Source of the DNA: Maricaulis sp.
GTDB lineage: Bacteria; Pseudomonadota; Alphaproteobacteria; Caulobacterales; Maricaulaceae
Assembly: GCF_030149425.1 (NCBI RefSeq)
Contig: NZ_JASBRQ010000078.1
Coordinates: 20,764 to 84,763 of the forward strand
Length of the DNA stretch: 64,000 bases
Direction: 5' to 3'
Shown here: positions 18,264 through 27,361 of the stretch, piece by piece
Layout: every line of letters begins with the position of its first letter
Numbering within the stretch: position 1 is the first letter of the stretch
Translations under genes and position numbers: made by a program
Notes under the pieces: model-generated
What the model saw: only the letters and a program-made list of their open reading frames with translations
Told to the model about the DNA's origin: nothing
Database searches by the model: none

Positions 18264-18509
18264 ATGGGCTTGGACGAGGTAAAGGCGCAGATCGAAAAGA
18301 CGCTGGCGCAAAACACCAATATTGCAGCGGACGCCATCCGCTACGATGAGGCCATGGAGGACATCGGAATACGCTCGGCCGATGCCGTCTATATGTGCGG
18401 TGTTCTGGAAGAAACCTTCGAGATCGAGATTGATCCGTCGATGATTTTTGAGTTGGACACGCTGGGCGATTTTGCCAACGAGATCATCAAGCTAATCGGT
18501 CAAAAATAA
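18264..18509 (+). CDS. Acyl carrier protein
   Basis: An 81-residue acidic four-helix carrier. The phosphopantetheine site is Ser38 within DIGIRSADAV, a relaxed version of the DSL motif. The FAAL upstream is the likely loader, and the P450-like and carbamoyltransferase genes are the likely tailoring partners. The TAA stop shares its last A with the next ATG (TAATG), so it is translationally coupled to the carbamoyltransferase. Confidence 0.88.
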   Translation: MGLDEVKAQIEKTLAQNTNIAADAIRYDEAMEDIGIRSADAVYMCGVLEETFEIEIDPSMIFELDTLGDFANEIIKLIGQK

Positions 18510-20206
18510 TGAAATGGTATGTCGGCCTGTCCAATACCGGCCATGACCCGGCACTGGCGATCATTGATCCGGACGGCCGGGTAGCCTTTGCCGAGGCAAC
18601 GGAGCGCTTCGTCCAGGTCAAACGGGCCTGGGGCATTTTGCCGGACCTGGCCGCGCATCTCGAGCACGCCATAGCGCATGTGGATTTCGATCCGGCGCGC
18701 GACCAGATCGAAGTCTGCACCAGCTGGTCGACGACCCATAAACGGCCCAAGGACGAGCTCACCAATCCGTTGATGGCGCGTCATATGCTGGACAGCCTGT
18801 ATGATTATCAGGGCTGCCAGTTCAACAATATCGGCGCGTCCTTCCGCCTGCTCGAGCTGACCGACCAGCCGATCGAGGTGCGGCGCTTTGAACACCATGC
18901 CTGCCACGCCGCCACCGGAGTTTACTTCTCCTCTGCCGAGGACGCGGTCTGCCTCGTTATCGATGGCGAGGGCGAGACCGGCGCCATCTCGGAATATGCT
19001 GTTTCCGGCCGCCGCCTGAAACGCAGATGGCGGGCCTGGAATGCCGGCGCCAGCCTGGGTCTCTATTATGGCTGGCTGACGCTGCGCTGCGGTTTCGATG
19101 GCATCAAGGGCGAGGAATGGAAAGTGATGGGCCTGGCCGCTTTTGGCGAGGTTCGTGACGATCTCGTCGCTGAGCTGAGCCGCGTTCTGGCCTTCGAGAA
19201 CCATCGGCCGGTCAACCGCGATGATGAGGAAATCAGCGCGATACTGAGCGAGGTCGAGACCCGCATCGCCCATGCCACGCGGACACCGCAGGAACCGATC
19301 ATGCAGGCCGCTGACCTCGCCGCATCGGGACAATATGTCTACGGCCGATTTGCCGACAATCTGATCGCCGGCTGCATGAAGCACGAGCCGTCCAGCCTTA
19401 TCCTGACAGGCGGATGCGCGCTGAACTCCTCCTATAATGGCACGGTGATGCAACGCTTCGGGCTCGACCAGGTCGATATCCCGCCCTGCCCAGCTGATGA
19501 CGGCAATGCGATCGGCGCTGCCCTGCTCGCCTGGTGCGAGGACCAGGACGCGCCGATCGCCCGCTCCGACCGCTCGCCTTATCTCGGCTCATCCCCGAAC
19601 CCGGCCAAGATCGCCGCCTGCATCGAGGCGTCCGCCCCCCATTTCAAAGTCAGCGAAGCGGGAGAGAATTCTGCCAATCTGGTTGCCCGCAAACTCGCCG
19701 AGGGCCAGATCATCGGCGTGATGCGGGGCCGCGCCGAATTCGGCCCGCGCGCCCTGGGCAATCGCTCCATCCTGGCGGATCCGCGCCCGGCCGGCATGAA
19801 AGACAAGATCAACCGTCTCGTGAAAGGGCGCGAGGCCTACAGGCCTTTCGCCCCGGTGATCCCGGAAGACCGCCTCGCAGACTGGTTCGAAACCCCTCAG
19901 CCAACCCCCTATATGTCGAAAACCCTGCGCTGGCGGCCGGACAAGCTGACGCAAATCCCCGCCGTAGCACATGCCGACGACACCGGCCGGGCGCAATCGG
20001 TCACACCGGAGCTCTATCCCTGGCTGCATGATGTTCTGGTGGCCTTCGAGGCGGAAACGGGCGTCCCGATCATCCTCAATACGAGCCTGAATATTATGGG
20101 AAAACCGATCGTCCACTCGGTCGAGGACACGGTTGCCATGCTGATGACGACAGGGCTCGATGCGATCCTGCTTGGCGACACGCTGATCGAGAAAGCCTCA
20201 CGATAG
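18509..20206 (+). CDS. Carbamoyltransferase, NodU/CmcH family (second copy)
   Basis: A 565-residue O-carbamoyltransferase. It has the metal site EHHACHAA near residue 130, MGLAAFGE near 208, and the YrdC-like C-terminal block RAEFGPRALGNRSILADPR with AYRPFAPVI and LNTSLN. Its differences from the copy at 1285 (for example SLGLYYGWLT in place of GYGKAYSKLT) suggest a different acceptor. The overlapping start with the ACP gene makes a carbamoylated ACP-bound or released fatty alcohol a plausible product. Its end overlaps the convergent thioesterase-like gene by nine bases. Confidence 0.9.
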   Translation: MKWYVGLSNTGHDPALAIIDPDGRVAFAEATERFVQVKRAWGILPDLAAHLEHAIAHVDFDPARDQIEVCTSWSTTHKRPKDELTNPLMARHMLDSLYDYQGCQFNNIGASFRLLELTDQPIEVRRFEHHACHAATGVYFSSAEDAVCLVIDGEGETGAISEYAVSGRRLKRRWRAWNAGASLGLYYGWLTLRCGFDGIKGEEWKVMGLAAFGEVRDDLVAELSRVLAFENHRPVNRDDEEISAILSEVETRIAHATRTPQEPIMQAADLAASGQYVYGRFADNLIAGCMKHEPSSLILTGGCALNSSYNGTVMQRFGLDQVDIPPCPADDGNAIGAALLAWCEDQDAPIARSDRSPYLGSSPNPAKIAACIEASAPHFKVSEAGENSANLVARKLAEGQIIGVMRGRAEFGPRALGNRSILADPRPAGMKDKINRLVKGREAYRPFAPVIPEDRLADWFETPQPTPYMSKTLRWRPDKLTQIPAVAHADDTGRAQSVTPELYPWLHDVLVAFEAETGVPIILNTSLNIMGKPIVHSVEDTVAMLMTTGLDAILLGDTLIEKASR

Positions 20207-21229
20207 CCGAGGGACCACCATATCCACGCCCCGCTGGCGGGCCGCGGCGATATTGACCGGCCCGGCCCCTTCCAGCACCGGATAGAGGGTCAAATTCCAG
20301 ATTCCCGGATCCGGCGCCTGCAGGTTCAGGAGGATGGACGTTTCGTAGAGGCGTCCGGACACATCAATCAGCTCGTTTCGGGCGTCCAGACGCTCAAGAC
20401 AGTGCCAGAAGGCGTACAATTTCAGGCCTTGCGGCGTCGTCCGTCCGGTATGCTGACGCGACGACAGGCGCACCGATACGAAGATTGAGCCGGCGATCGG
20501 CTGCGACATCACATGGCCAGACAGTTCGGCGACAATATCTGACGGGTCGGGGCTGGCAGCCGGGTCCATTTTGTCGGCAATGTGCTCGGATATGATTTCA
20601 GCGAGCGCCCCAATCGTATCCGGTTCAAAATACCGGCCATGTTCGCCGGGCAAGGCACGGGCCTCAACCGACCGGAATATCGAGCCCCACGTATTCAGAA
20701 GCGCATCATCACTCAGACAGGGATTGAATTTGGCGCTCTGCTCACCATAGACCATGACCTGATCGCCGGCGAAGGGCTGCAGCGTCATGCTTTCCATGTG
20801 GAAGGCCCCGAGAACCGGGATACCGTCTACGGCGAAACACTCCTTCAGTCGTGCTGCCGTATTGGCGCCCTGGCAATTGCCGCCGATAAAGAAACGGGCA
20901 TCGGGAAAGTGCTCGCGGATCCGCTCGTAATAGATGTCAGCTATCTTGAAATCGAGGCGGGTTGACCGGTAGCCGCCACGGGCCACCATATGCCCCGACC
21001 GCAAGCCGATCAGTGGCTGCTCCGACCCCAAGGCCGCGGCCAGGCGCTCAAATTCATGGCTGGCGTTGAAACACCAGATCAAGGGCCGGCGCGTACCGGC
21101 TTCATTGGCGATATGGATCAATCCATCATCGTCAACGGCGCGGCCACTCCAATCCTGCTTGAAGTTTCTGATCACGGCCAAAGCCTTCTTCAAGGCCTTG
21201 GGTTCCAATACGGTCCGAGATTGCAACAT
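20198..21229 (-). CDS. Thioesterase-like alpha/beta hydrolase with Cys nucleophile
   Basis: A 343-residue protein resembling the thioesterase domains of NRPS/PKS systems. IWCFNASHEFERLAAALG starts the domain, and the nucleophile elbow reads FIGGNCQGAN, with Cys119 where most have Ser. The C-terminal about 130 residues form a second, unrecognised region. It is convergent with the FAAL-ACP-carbamoyltransferase genes, and its content suggests release or editing of the acyl chain. The family call rests on the fold pattern only, and a catalytic histidine was not placed. Confidence 0.65.
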   Translation of the reverse strand: MLQSRTVLEPKALKKALAVIRNFKQDWSGRAVDDDGLIHIANEAGTRRPLIWCFNASHEFERLAAALGSEQPLIGLRSGHMVARGGYRSTRLDFKIADIYYERIREHFPDARFFIGGNCQGANTAARLKECFAVDGIPVLGAFHMESMTLQPFAGDQVMVYGEQSAKFNPCLSDDALLNTWGSIFRSVEARALPGEHGRYFEPDTIGALAEIISEHIADKMDPAASPDPSDIVAELSGHVMSQPIAGSIFVSVRLSSRQHTGRTTPQGLKLYAFWHCLERLDARNELIDVSGRLYETSILLNLQAPDPGIWNLTLYPVLEGAGPVNIAAARQRGVDMVVPRLS

Positions 21230-21397
21230 AACTAGATCGTACTGAGCGCCGTCCCCTTGGCTTTTGTCACGACACGGCCCAGCCTACTGAAGCGGGCACC
21301 GGAATTGGCCACACGTAAGCGGTGAAACTGGCGTGTTTATAGCCCTATGGCAATCGCAAACTGGCAGGGCTGACGCAAGAAGAAACGATGACTGGCC

Positions 21398-22522
21398 TCA
21401 GCCCAGCAAGAGTTCCGCCAGAACCCGTTTATGGTGCGCTTCATCGCCGGTTTGCGCGCCGTGCCATATGGCGCGCCGCCGATGCAGCTGGGCGTCGCAG
21501 TCATAGGTAAAGCCAAACCCGCCATGGAACTGGATCGAGCGATCACCGGCCTGGCTATAAGCCTCCAGCGCCGCAACCTTGGCCATGCGCGTGGCGACTT
21601 CGCCTTCGCCCTGACGGTCGAAACAGTGCGCCGCGCTATATACGTGTGACCGGGCCTGCTCATACAAAACATAGGCATCGACCATGGGGTGTTTGAGCGC
21701 CTGGTAGGCCCCGATGGGTTTGCCGAACTGGGTCCGGGTGCGCAGGTAATCCAGCGTGTAATCGATCAGGGACAGATTGGCGCCGGCCATATCTGCTGCG
21801 GCCAGGAGATTACCGCTCAGCTGGATGTGCGCCAGGGTCGCTGCCGCACTTGCATCCGGCATTAAACGGTCGGCCGGCAGCTCGATCCCGTCCAGCGTCA
21901 GTTCGAAGCTCCGGCGGGTTTCATCGACAATGGTCTCGCGCCGCAGCGCCCCATCGGGAATATCCCCGGCTTCCAGCAGGACCAGAGCCGGACCGCCCTC
22001 ATGCGTCACTGACACAATAATCAAGGCGGCCTCTCCGGCATCCGCGACAAGACGCTTGCGCCCTGAAAGCGCAATCGCGTCACCGGCCGGCGCGGCCGTG
22101 GACACCGGCGCGCTGATATCCCAGTCGCTCTCGGCTTCGAGCAGGGCCAGCGTCGCCGCCTCACCGGCGGCCAGGCGCGGCAACCGGGCTTGTTTTTGCG
22201 CCTCACTACCACCACTCAGCAAGGCCTGGGCCGCCAAGGTTGTTGAGACGAAAGGCGTATTGAGCAGATAACGCCCCATGGCCTCGGCCACCGGCACCAC
22301 CTCAGCCAAGCTCAGACCGACACCCCCGTAATTTTCCGGAATGGCAATACCGAGCCAGCCCATCTCGCCGATCTCTTTCCAGATATCCGGATCGTAGCCG
22401 CGCTCATCGGTCAAAAGCGCACGCACCTTGTCGATCGGCGACCGGTCGCGGCAGAAATTCATCGCCACATCGAGGAGATCACCCTGTTCCTCGGAGAAGC
22501 CGAGTTCACCAAGCTTGTCCAT
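21398..22522 (-). CDS. Acyl-CoA dehydrogenase
   Basis: A 374-residue FAD-dependent dehydrogenase. It has the N-terminal helix segment GIAIPENYGGVGLS, and the C-terminal part carries RTQFGKPIGAYQALKH and QFHGGFGFTYD. The central beta domain is weaker than in its neighbour (LEAESDWDISAP instead of the usual TEP). It may therefore pair with the adjacent 402-residue dehydrogenase as a heteromer, as known for some steroid and terpene side-chain enzymes; that is inference. The ATG at 22522 follows AGGGG. It is the last gene of the seven-gene minus-strand operon. Confidence 0.88.
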   Translation of the reverse strand: MDKLGELGFSEEQGDLLDVAMNFCRDRSPIDKVRALLTDERGYDPDIWKEIGEMGWLGIAIPENYGGVGLSLAEVVPVAEAMGRYLLNTPFVSTTLAAQALLSGGSEAQKQARLPRLAAGEAATLALLEAESDWDISAPVSTAAPAGDAIALSGRKRLVADAGEAALIIVSVTHEGGPALVLLEAGDIPDGALRRETIVDETRRSFELTLDGIELPADRLMPDASAAATLAHIQLSGNLLAAADMAGANLSLIDYTLDYLRTRTQFGKPIGAYQALKHPMVDAYVLYEQARSHVYSAAHCFDRQGEGEVATRMAKVAALEAYSQAGDRSIQFHGGFGFTYDCDAQLHRRRAIWHGAQTGDEAHHKRVLAELLLG

Positions 22523-22531
22523 GATCAACCC

Positions 22532-23740
22532 CTATCCCTTCGGCAGGCCGAGCGCGTGCTCGGCGATAATATTGCGCTGGATTTGCGACGTGCCCCCACC
22601 GATCGTGGCGGAGAAGGCGTTGAGATAGGCACGCATCCACAAACCATCGTCGACCGCATTGGGATCGCCGACATAATAACCGCCATCCACCCCGGTTAGC
22701 GAAACTGCGAACTCGTTGATGCGCCGGGCAAATTCCGTCGTCATCAGCTTCGAGGCCAAGGGGATGCCAAAGGGTTTGTCCTGATTGAGCGGCGGCACGG
22801 CCAGGCGCTGACGGCACAGCGCGTTGGATTGGATTTCAATGATGAAATCGACCAGCTTGTCCTTGAGCACCGGATCATCGATGGCCGGTTTGCCGCCGCG
22901 TTTGACCCGGCGAGCCAGGTCGACGACGTCAAAGGCGTTCTGTTCGGTGATGATATAGCCCCCGGCCTGGCCACCACGCACGCCGCGCTCGTATTCGAGC
23001 AATTGCATGGCAAAGGTCCAGCCTTGGCCTTCCTGGCCCATCAAACCGTCCGCCGGAATGCGCGCTTCATCGAAAAAGGTCTGGGTGAACCCGTACTCGC
23101 CAGTGAGCTTTCGGATCGGCGTCGTCTCCACGCCCGGCACCCGCATCGGCGCCAGGAAGAAGCTCAGCCCGTCATATTTGCGCGGCGCATCCGGGTCTGT
23201 CCGGGCCAGAAGGATCATGTATTTGGCGTAATTGCCCTGGGTCGTCCAAATCTTCGACCCGGTGACAACATACTCATCGCCATCACGCACGGCGCGGGTC
23301 TGGGCATTGCCTAGATCGGACCCGTTTTCGGGCTCCGAGAAGCCTTGGCACCAGATATCTTCGGCCGAGAGAATGCCCTTGAGGTATTTCGACTTTTGCT
23401 CCTCGGTACCGATGTCCAGCAGCATCGGTCCGGTCCAGTTGAGACCGATCGCATTGAGCATGATCGGTGCATCATGCTTGCGCATGGCCGCGGTGGCCGC
23501 ACGCTGGAACGCCTCGTCGAGACCGCCACCGCCATAGGCCTTGGGCCAGGCCGCTCCGAGATATCCGGCCTCCCAGACCTTGTTCTGCCAGTCGCGCAGA
23601 AACTCGAATTGCTGGTCTGTACCGACTTCCATGAAGGTGAGCGGCAGGCGGAAGCCCGGGTCCTTGACGGTATTCTCCGCGAACCAGGCCTCGGCCCCGG
23701 CGGCGAATTCTGCCAATTCCTTTTGATCAACGGCGCTCAT
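22532..23740 (-). CDS. Acyl-CoA dehydrogenase
   Basis: A 402-residue enzyme with the canonical binding segment FSEPENGSDLGNAQTRA, VTGSKIWTTQGNYA in the beta domain and QRNIIAEHALGLPKG at the C-terminus. It lies nine bases ahead of the second dehydrogenase and 12 after the TIGR03084-like gene, inside the carboxylase operon. It probably oxidises a branched or terpenoid acyl-CoA intermediate, with electrons leaving through ETF. Confidence 0.9.
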   Translation of the reverse strand: MSAVDQKELAEFAAGAEAWFAENTVKDPGFRLPLTFMEVGTDQQFEFLRDWQNKVWEAGYLGAAWPKAYGGGGLDEAFQRAATAAMRKHDAPIMLNAIGLNWTGPMLLDIGTEEQKSKYLKGILSAEDIWCQGFSEPENGSDLGNAQTRAVRDGDEYVVTGSKIWTTQGNYAKYMILLARTDPDAPRKYDGLSFFLAPMRVPGVETTPIRKLTGEYGFTQTFFDEARIPADGLMGQEGQGWTFAMQLLEYERGVRGGQAGGYIITEQNAFDVVDLARRVKRGGKPAIDDPVLKDKLVDFIIEIQSNALCRQRLAVPPLNQDKPFGIPLASKLMTTEFARRINEFAVSLTGVDGGYYVGDPNAVDDGLWMRAYLNAFSATIGGGTSQIQRNIIAEHALGLPKG

Positions 23741-23752
23741 CGCCCTCTCCTC

Positions 23753-24550
23753 TTAATGCTGGCTGGTCCGGGTGAAGCGCTCACCCGGCTTGGGCGGCGT
23801 CGCTGGTGGTCCGGCAAAACACTGCGCCTTGGACATCCAGTCGGTGGCGATCTCGCCGCTCACGTTCAGCCCTGTATCTTTGACATTGCGGGTCTGGGTG
23901 ACGACTTGGCAGAAGTCTTCGGCCAGACCTTCGATCAGCCCGCTTTCGCCCGCCTCGCCATGGGTCCAGACCGCGCCGGACGGAGCGGTGAGCACGAGTT
24001 GCGGCATCGGACCGGGCGGTTCAGCGCCATGCGCCATATAGGTCCAGCGATAGGTATTGACCCCCAGCACGACGATACCGCGGATACGGTCGGCATTGGC
24101 CCGCACCACACCGAGCTCGTCGTATACCTCCTGGCCGTGGGCCCAGGTCTCCATCAGTCGCGCCGTGATGGACGAGCGCGCACTCATGCTCGGCCCGACC
24201 CATTTCAAACGCTGTTTCGGATCTGCCCCGGCAAAGGCATCGGCAAGGCTTTCCGCGCCCGCGATCCAGGCGGCCAGCAGCCCGGCCCCGCTCAACCCGT
24301 CCAGGAGCTCCGCTTCAAAAACTCGCAGCTTGCCTTCCAGCTCGATCAGGCTGGCGAATTGGCGCTCGATCTCTGCCTCATCGCTAAGCTGCAGAGCCGC
24401 CATCTTGTTCCAGACATGCAGGTGCTGGAGCACGTCATTGATACTCCAGCCCTTGAATTGGGTCGGCGCAGTGAATCGCTCCGGGTCAATCGGCTCCAGC
24501 AGGGCATGCAGAGCGCGGGACTCGGCGCGGAAATCATCAGCTTCCTGCAT
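23753..24550 (-). CDS. TIGR03084-like maleylpyruvate-isomerase/DinB-fold protein
   Basis: A 265-residue protein with the N-terminal metal-binding helical-bundle pattern (GWSINDVLQHLHVWNKMA, with a later RLMETWAHGQEV). This matches the uncharacterised TIGR03084 group related to mycothiol-dependent maleylpyruvate isomerases. Histidines in those segments would bind a metal. The GGAGG site favours the second of two adjacent ATGs, giving a short overlap with the carboxylase alpha stop. Members are often found beside acyl-CoA carboxylase and dehydrogenase genes; the reaction is unknown. Confidence 0.75.
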   Translation of the reverse strand: MQEADDFRAESRALHALLEPIDPERFTAPTQFKGWSINDVLQHLHVWNKMAALQLSDEAEIERQFASLIELEGKLRVFEAELLDGLSGAGLLAAWIAGAESLADAFAGADPKQRLKWVGPSMSARSSITARLMETWAHGQEVYDELGVVRANADRIRGIVVLGVNTYRWTYMAHGAEPPGPMPQLVLTAPSGAVWTHGEAGESGLIEGLAEDFCQVVTQTRNVKDTGLNVSGEIATDWMSKAQCFAGPPATPPKPGERFTRTSQH

Positions 24551-26531
24551 CATCAGCCTCCGTATCAATGGTCAGGATCAAATCCCCGGCCGCGAGCTGA
24601 GCGCCCTCCTGCGCCGCGACCGTCTTGACCACACCGGCGACCTCGGCGGTCAGCTGGTGCTGCATCTTCATGGCTTCCAGAACCGCCAGGGTGTCGCCGG
24701 GTTTGACCAGGTCCCCGGGCTTGGCCGACAGCGCGATCAACACCCCATGCATGGCCGCCACCAGATCGCCGCTTCCAGCCTCGGCTGACCCGCTCTCCAG
24801 CAGGGCGGCGCGGTTTTCGAAAGCAAATGCCCGGGCCCCGGCCTGCAGAAAGACCCGGCCCGGTCCATCGGGCCGCCAGACCACAAGGCGCGGCGTGTCG
24901 TCGACACTGAGACGGACCTCCCCGGGCGCGCCATCCCGCAGAACGACCCGGTGATCACTATCCGGCCCACGAACCTCGTAGACACCGTCGCCGTGCGGAA
25001 CGACCTGCAGGGTTCCGGCGCCGAAATCGGCGATCGAGGGCCGCGGCAGCGAGCTCGACCAGTCGAGCAGCTCATCGGGAATGTCGAGGGACGCAGAGCG
25101 CGCCTGATCACGCCCCGATACGCGCAGCAAGACCGCCGCAATCGCACTGTCCGCCGACGATGGCAGCACCGTATCAACACCGGTTTCGGACCAGTTTTCC
25201 GCAATAAAGGCCGTCGTGGCCGCGCCCTCGGCAAAGTCAGATCGGGTAATGGCATCGGCGAGAAAGGCCTGGTTGGTCGGGACACCGAACAGGGTGGTAC
25301 GCTCAATCGCCCCGGCCAGACGCCGCAAGGCAATCTCCCGGGTTTCACCCCAGGCCAGGATTTTCGCCACCATGGCATCGAAATAGGGCGAAACCTCTCC
25401 GCCCGTTGCGATCCCGTCATCACAGCGCACCCCCTCGCCGGCGGGCGCTTGCCAGTAAGCGATGGGACCGGTTGCGGGCTGGAAATCCTGTGCCGGATCC
25501 TCGGCATAGAGGCGGGCCTCGATGGCATGTCCCTGCAGCGCCACATCCTCCTGGGCGAGCCCCAGCGGCGCGCCTTCAGCGACGCGTAATTGCAACGCCA
25601 CCAGGTCGAGCCCCGTCACCATTTCGGTGACCGGATGCTCAACCTGCAAACGGGTATTCATTTCAAGGAAATAGAAGTTCTGCTCGGCATCGAGCAGGAA
25701 TTCCACCGTACCGGCGCCGAGATAATCGACCGCCTGCGCCGCCTGGATCGCCGCTGCTCCCATGGCCGCCCGCAGCTCCGGCGTCATCACCGGGCACGGC
25801 GCCTCCTCGAAGACTTTCTGGTGCCGGCGCTGAACCGAGCAATCGCGCTCGCCGAGATGGATGGTGTGACCCTGAGCGTCGGCGAACACCTGGATCTCGA
25901 CATGGCGTGGCCGCTCGACCAGCTTTTCCAGGATCAACTCTCCGGACCCAAAGGCGTTTTCAGCCTCCGACCGGGCCAGGGCCAGGGCCGGGGCCAGATC
26001 GGTGTCACGGTCGACCCGGCGCATCCCCCGCCCGCCACCGCCGGCGGCGGCCTTGACCATGACGGGAAATCCGATCGCCTTGGCCGCCTGGCTGAAACGC
26101 GCCGGGTCCTGGTCCTCGCCCTCATAACCGGGAATGCACGGCACACCGGCCTCGATCATCGCCCGCTTGGCCCGGGCCTTGTCGCCCATGACTTCAATGG
26201 CGTGGGCCGATGGACCGATGAAAACCAGCCCGGCGGCGGCGACAGCCTGGGCAAAGGCCGCATTCTCCGACAGGAAGCCATAGCCCGGATGAATGGCATC
26301 GGCGCCCGACCGCTTCGCGGCCGCCAGGACCGCCTCGGCATTGAGATAGCTTTCCCCGACAGGGGCCGGCCCGATACGCACCGCGGTGTCTGCGAAAGCG
26401 ACATGGGGCGCCTTGGCGTCGGCGTCGGAATAGACCGCTACCACCTGCATCCCCAATTGCCGCGCGGTCCGCATGATGCGCAGGGCGATTTCACCGCGAT
26501 TGGCGACAAGCAGGGTCTGGATATTGGCCAT
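24537..26531 (-). CDS. Acyl-CoA carboxylase alpha subunit (biotin carboxylase/BCCP)
   Basis: A 664-residue subunit. The biotin carboxylase domain (1-450) has VANRGEIALRIMRTA, the ATP-grasp loop AAAGGGGRGM and the signature EMNTRLQVEHPVTE. The C-terminal biotinyl domain carries the biotin lysine in VLEAMKMQHQ. With the neighbouring carboxyltransferase it forms a methylcrotonyl-CoA or geranyl-CoA carboxylase-type enzyme (MccA/LiuD or AtuF). The AtuA-like gene in the same operon tilts the guess toward terpenoid acyl-CoAs, but leucine breakdown cannot be excluded. Confidence 0.92.
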   Translation of the reverse strand: MANIQTLLVANRGEIALRIMRTARQLGMQVVAVYSDADAKAPHVAFADTAVRIGPAPVGESYLNAEAVLAAAKRSGADAIHPGYGFLSENAAFAQAVAAAGLVFIGPSAHAIEVMGDKARAKRAMIEAGVPCIPGYEGEDQDPARFSQAAKAIGFPVMVKAAAGGGGRGMRRVDRDTDLAPALALARSEAENAFGSGELILEKLVERPRHVEIQVFADAQGHTIHLGERDCSVQRRHQKVFEEAPCPVMTPELRAAMGAAAIQAAQAVDYLGAGTVEFLLDAEQNFYFLEMNTRLQVEHPVTEMVTGLDLVALQLRVAEGAPLGLAQEDVALQGHAIEARLYAEDPAQDFQPATGPIAYWQAPAGEGVRCDDGIATGGEVSPYFDAMVAKILAWGETREIALRRLAGAIERTTLFGVPTNQAFLADAITRSDFAEGAATTAFIAENWSETGVDTVLPSSADSAIAAVLLRVSGRDQARSASLDIPDELLDWSSSLPRPSIADFGAGTLQVVPHGDGVYEVRGPDSDHRVVLRDGAPGEVRLSVDDTPRLVVWRPDGPGRVFLQAGARAFAFENRAALLESGSAEAGSGDLVAAMHGVLIALSAKPGDLVKPGDTLAVLEAMKMQHQLTAEVAGVVKTVAAQEGAQLAAGDLILTIDTEADDAGS

Positions 26532-26533
26532 GC

Positions 26534-27352
26534 TCAGCCCTCCTCAGCCCAGCGCGGCTTGCGCTTTTCAAGGAAGGAGGCAATGCCTTCGCGGCCTTCC
26601 TCGCCGAGCAGACGACCGGCGAAATTGCGCGCCGCAGCCTCGATCTGAGCCTCGCGGTCAAGCGTTGGAAGGTCGAGGATGAGACGCTTGATATCCGCCA
26701 CCGCGCCCGGCGCACATTTGAGCACCTGACGGCGGATACCTGTTTCAATGTCGTCAAGCGCCTCGACGCCCTCAGCGACGAAGTCGGCGAGGCCGAGCGC
26801 TTCGGCACCGGAGCCGTCAAAACGGGCCGCGGTCAGCATCAGGCGCCGCCCCGTCGAATAGCCCAGCTTGCGCACGACAAAGGGCGCGATCTGCGCCGGA
26901 GTGAGCCCGATAGCGGTCTCGGTGAACGCGAAACGCGCACCGGATTCGACCAGAACCACGTCCGCACAACAGGCCAAACCCAGCCCGCCGGCCATCGCAG
27001 CCCCCTCGATCGAGGCGATCACGACCTGGGGCATGGTATCGACAAGGTCGAAAATCTCGGCGCCGGACTTCGACAGCGCAACCACGCCCTCCACCGGATC
27101 GTCGCTGGCCCCCGATTGGTGCCCGGACTGGAAAGCCTTGAGATCACCGCCAGCGCAAAAAACGCCACCGCGGCCGCGCAAGGTTATCCCGCGAACTGAC
27201 CGGTCATCACGGACATCCTGGAGCACAGCTCGCAACTCCGCCGTCAGCTCTGCGCTGAGCGCATTACGGCTGTCGGGCTGGTTGAACCAGATAGTCAGCC
27301 AGCCCTTGTCGAAGTCCAGTTCCAGCGCCTGGGTCGGCGGAAAATCTCGCAT
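26534..27352 (-). CDS. Enoyl-CoA hydratase (LiuC/AtuE-like)
   Basis: A 272-residue crotonase with the CoA/oxyanion motifs FCAGGDLKAF and IEGAAMAGGLGLACCAD. It ends in a charged helix (FLEKRKPRW) typical of the group. Between the carboxylase alpha and beta genes, it fits the hydration step after carboxylation: methylglutaconyl-CoA (LiuC) or isohexenylglutaconyl-CoA (AtuE). Intergenic gaps of two and nine bases confirm operon membership. Confidence 0.88.
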   Translation of the reverse strand: MRDFPPTQALELDFDKGWLTIWFNQPDSRNALSAELTAELRAVLQDVRDDRSVRGITLRGRGGVFCAGGDLKAFQSGHQSGASDDPVEGVVALSKSGAEIFDLVDTMPQVVIASIEGAAMAGGLGLACCADVVLVESGARFAFTETAIGLTPAQIAPFVVRKLGYSTGRRLMLTAARFDGSGAEALGLADFVAEGVEALDDIETGIRRQVLKCAPGAVADIKRLILDLPTLDREAQIEAAARNFAGRLLGEEGREGIASFLEKRKPRWAEEG

Positions 27353-27361
27353 CCTATCCCC

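Noticed and set aside
22532..23740. Naming the dehydrogenases and hydratase as specific Liu or Atu enzymes
   Set aside because: Motifs alone do not separate isovaleryl-, citronellyl- and other acyl-CoA specificities, so no gene symbols were given.
25590..26648. A 352-residue plus-strand frame
   Set aside because: It is antisense to the acyl-CoA carboxylase alpha gene, which has clear motifs throughout.
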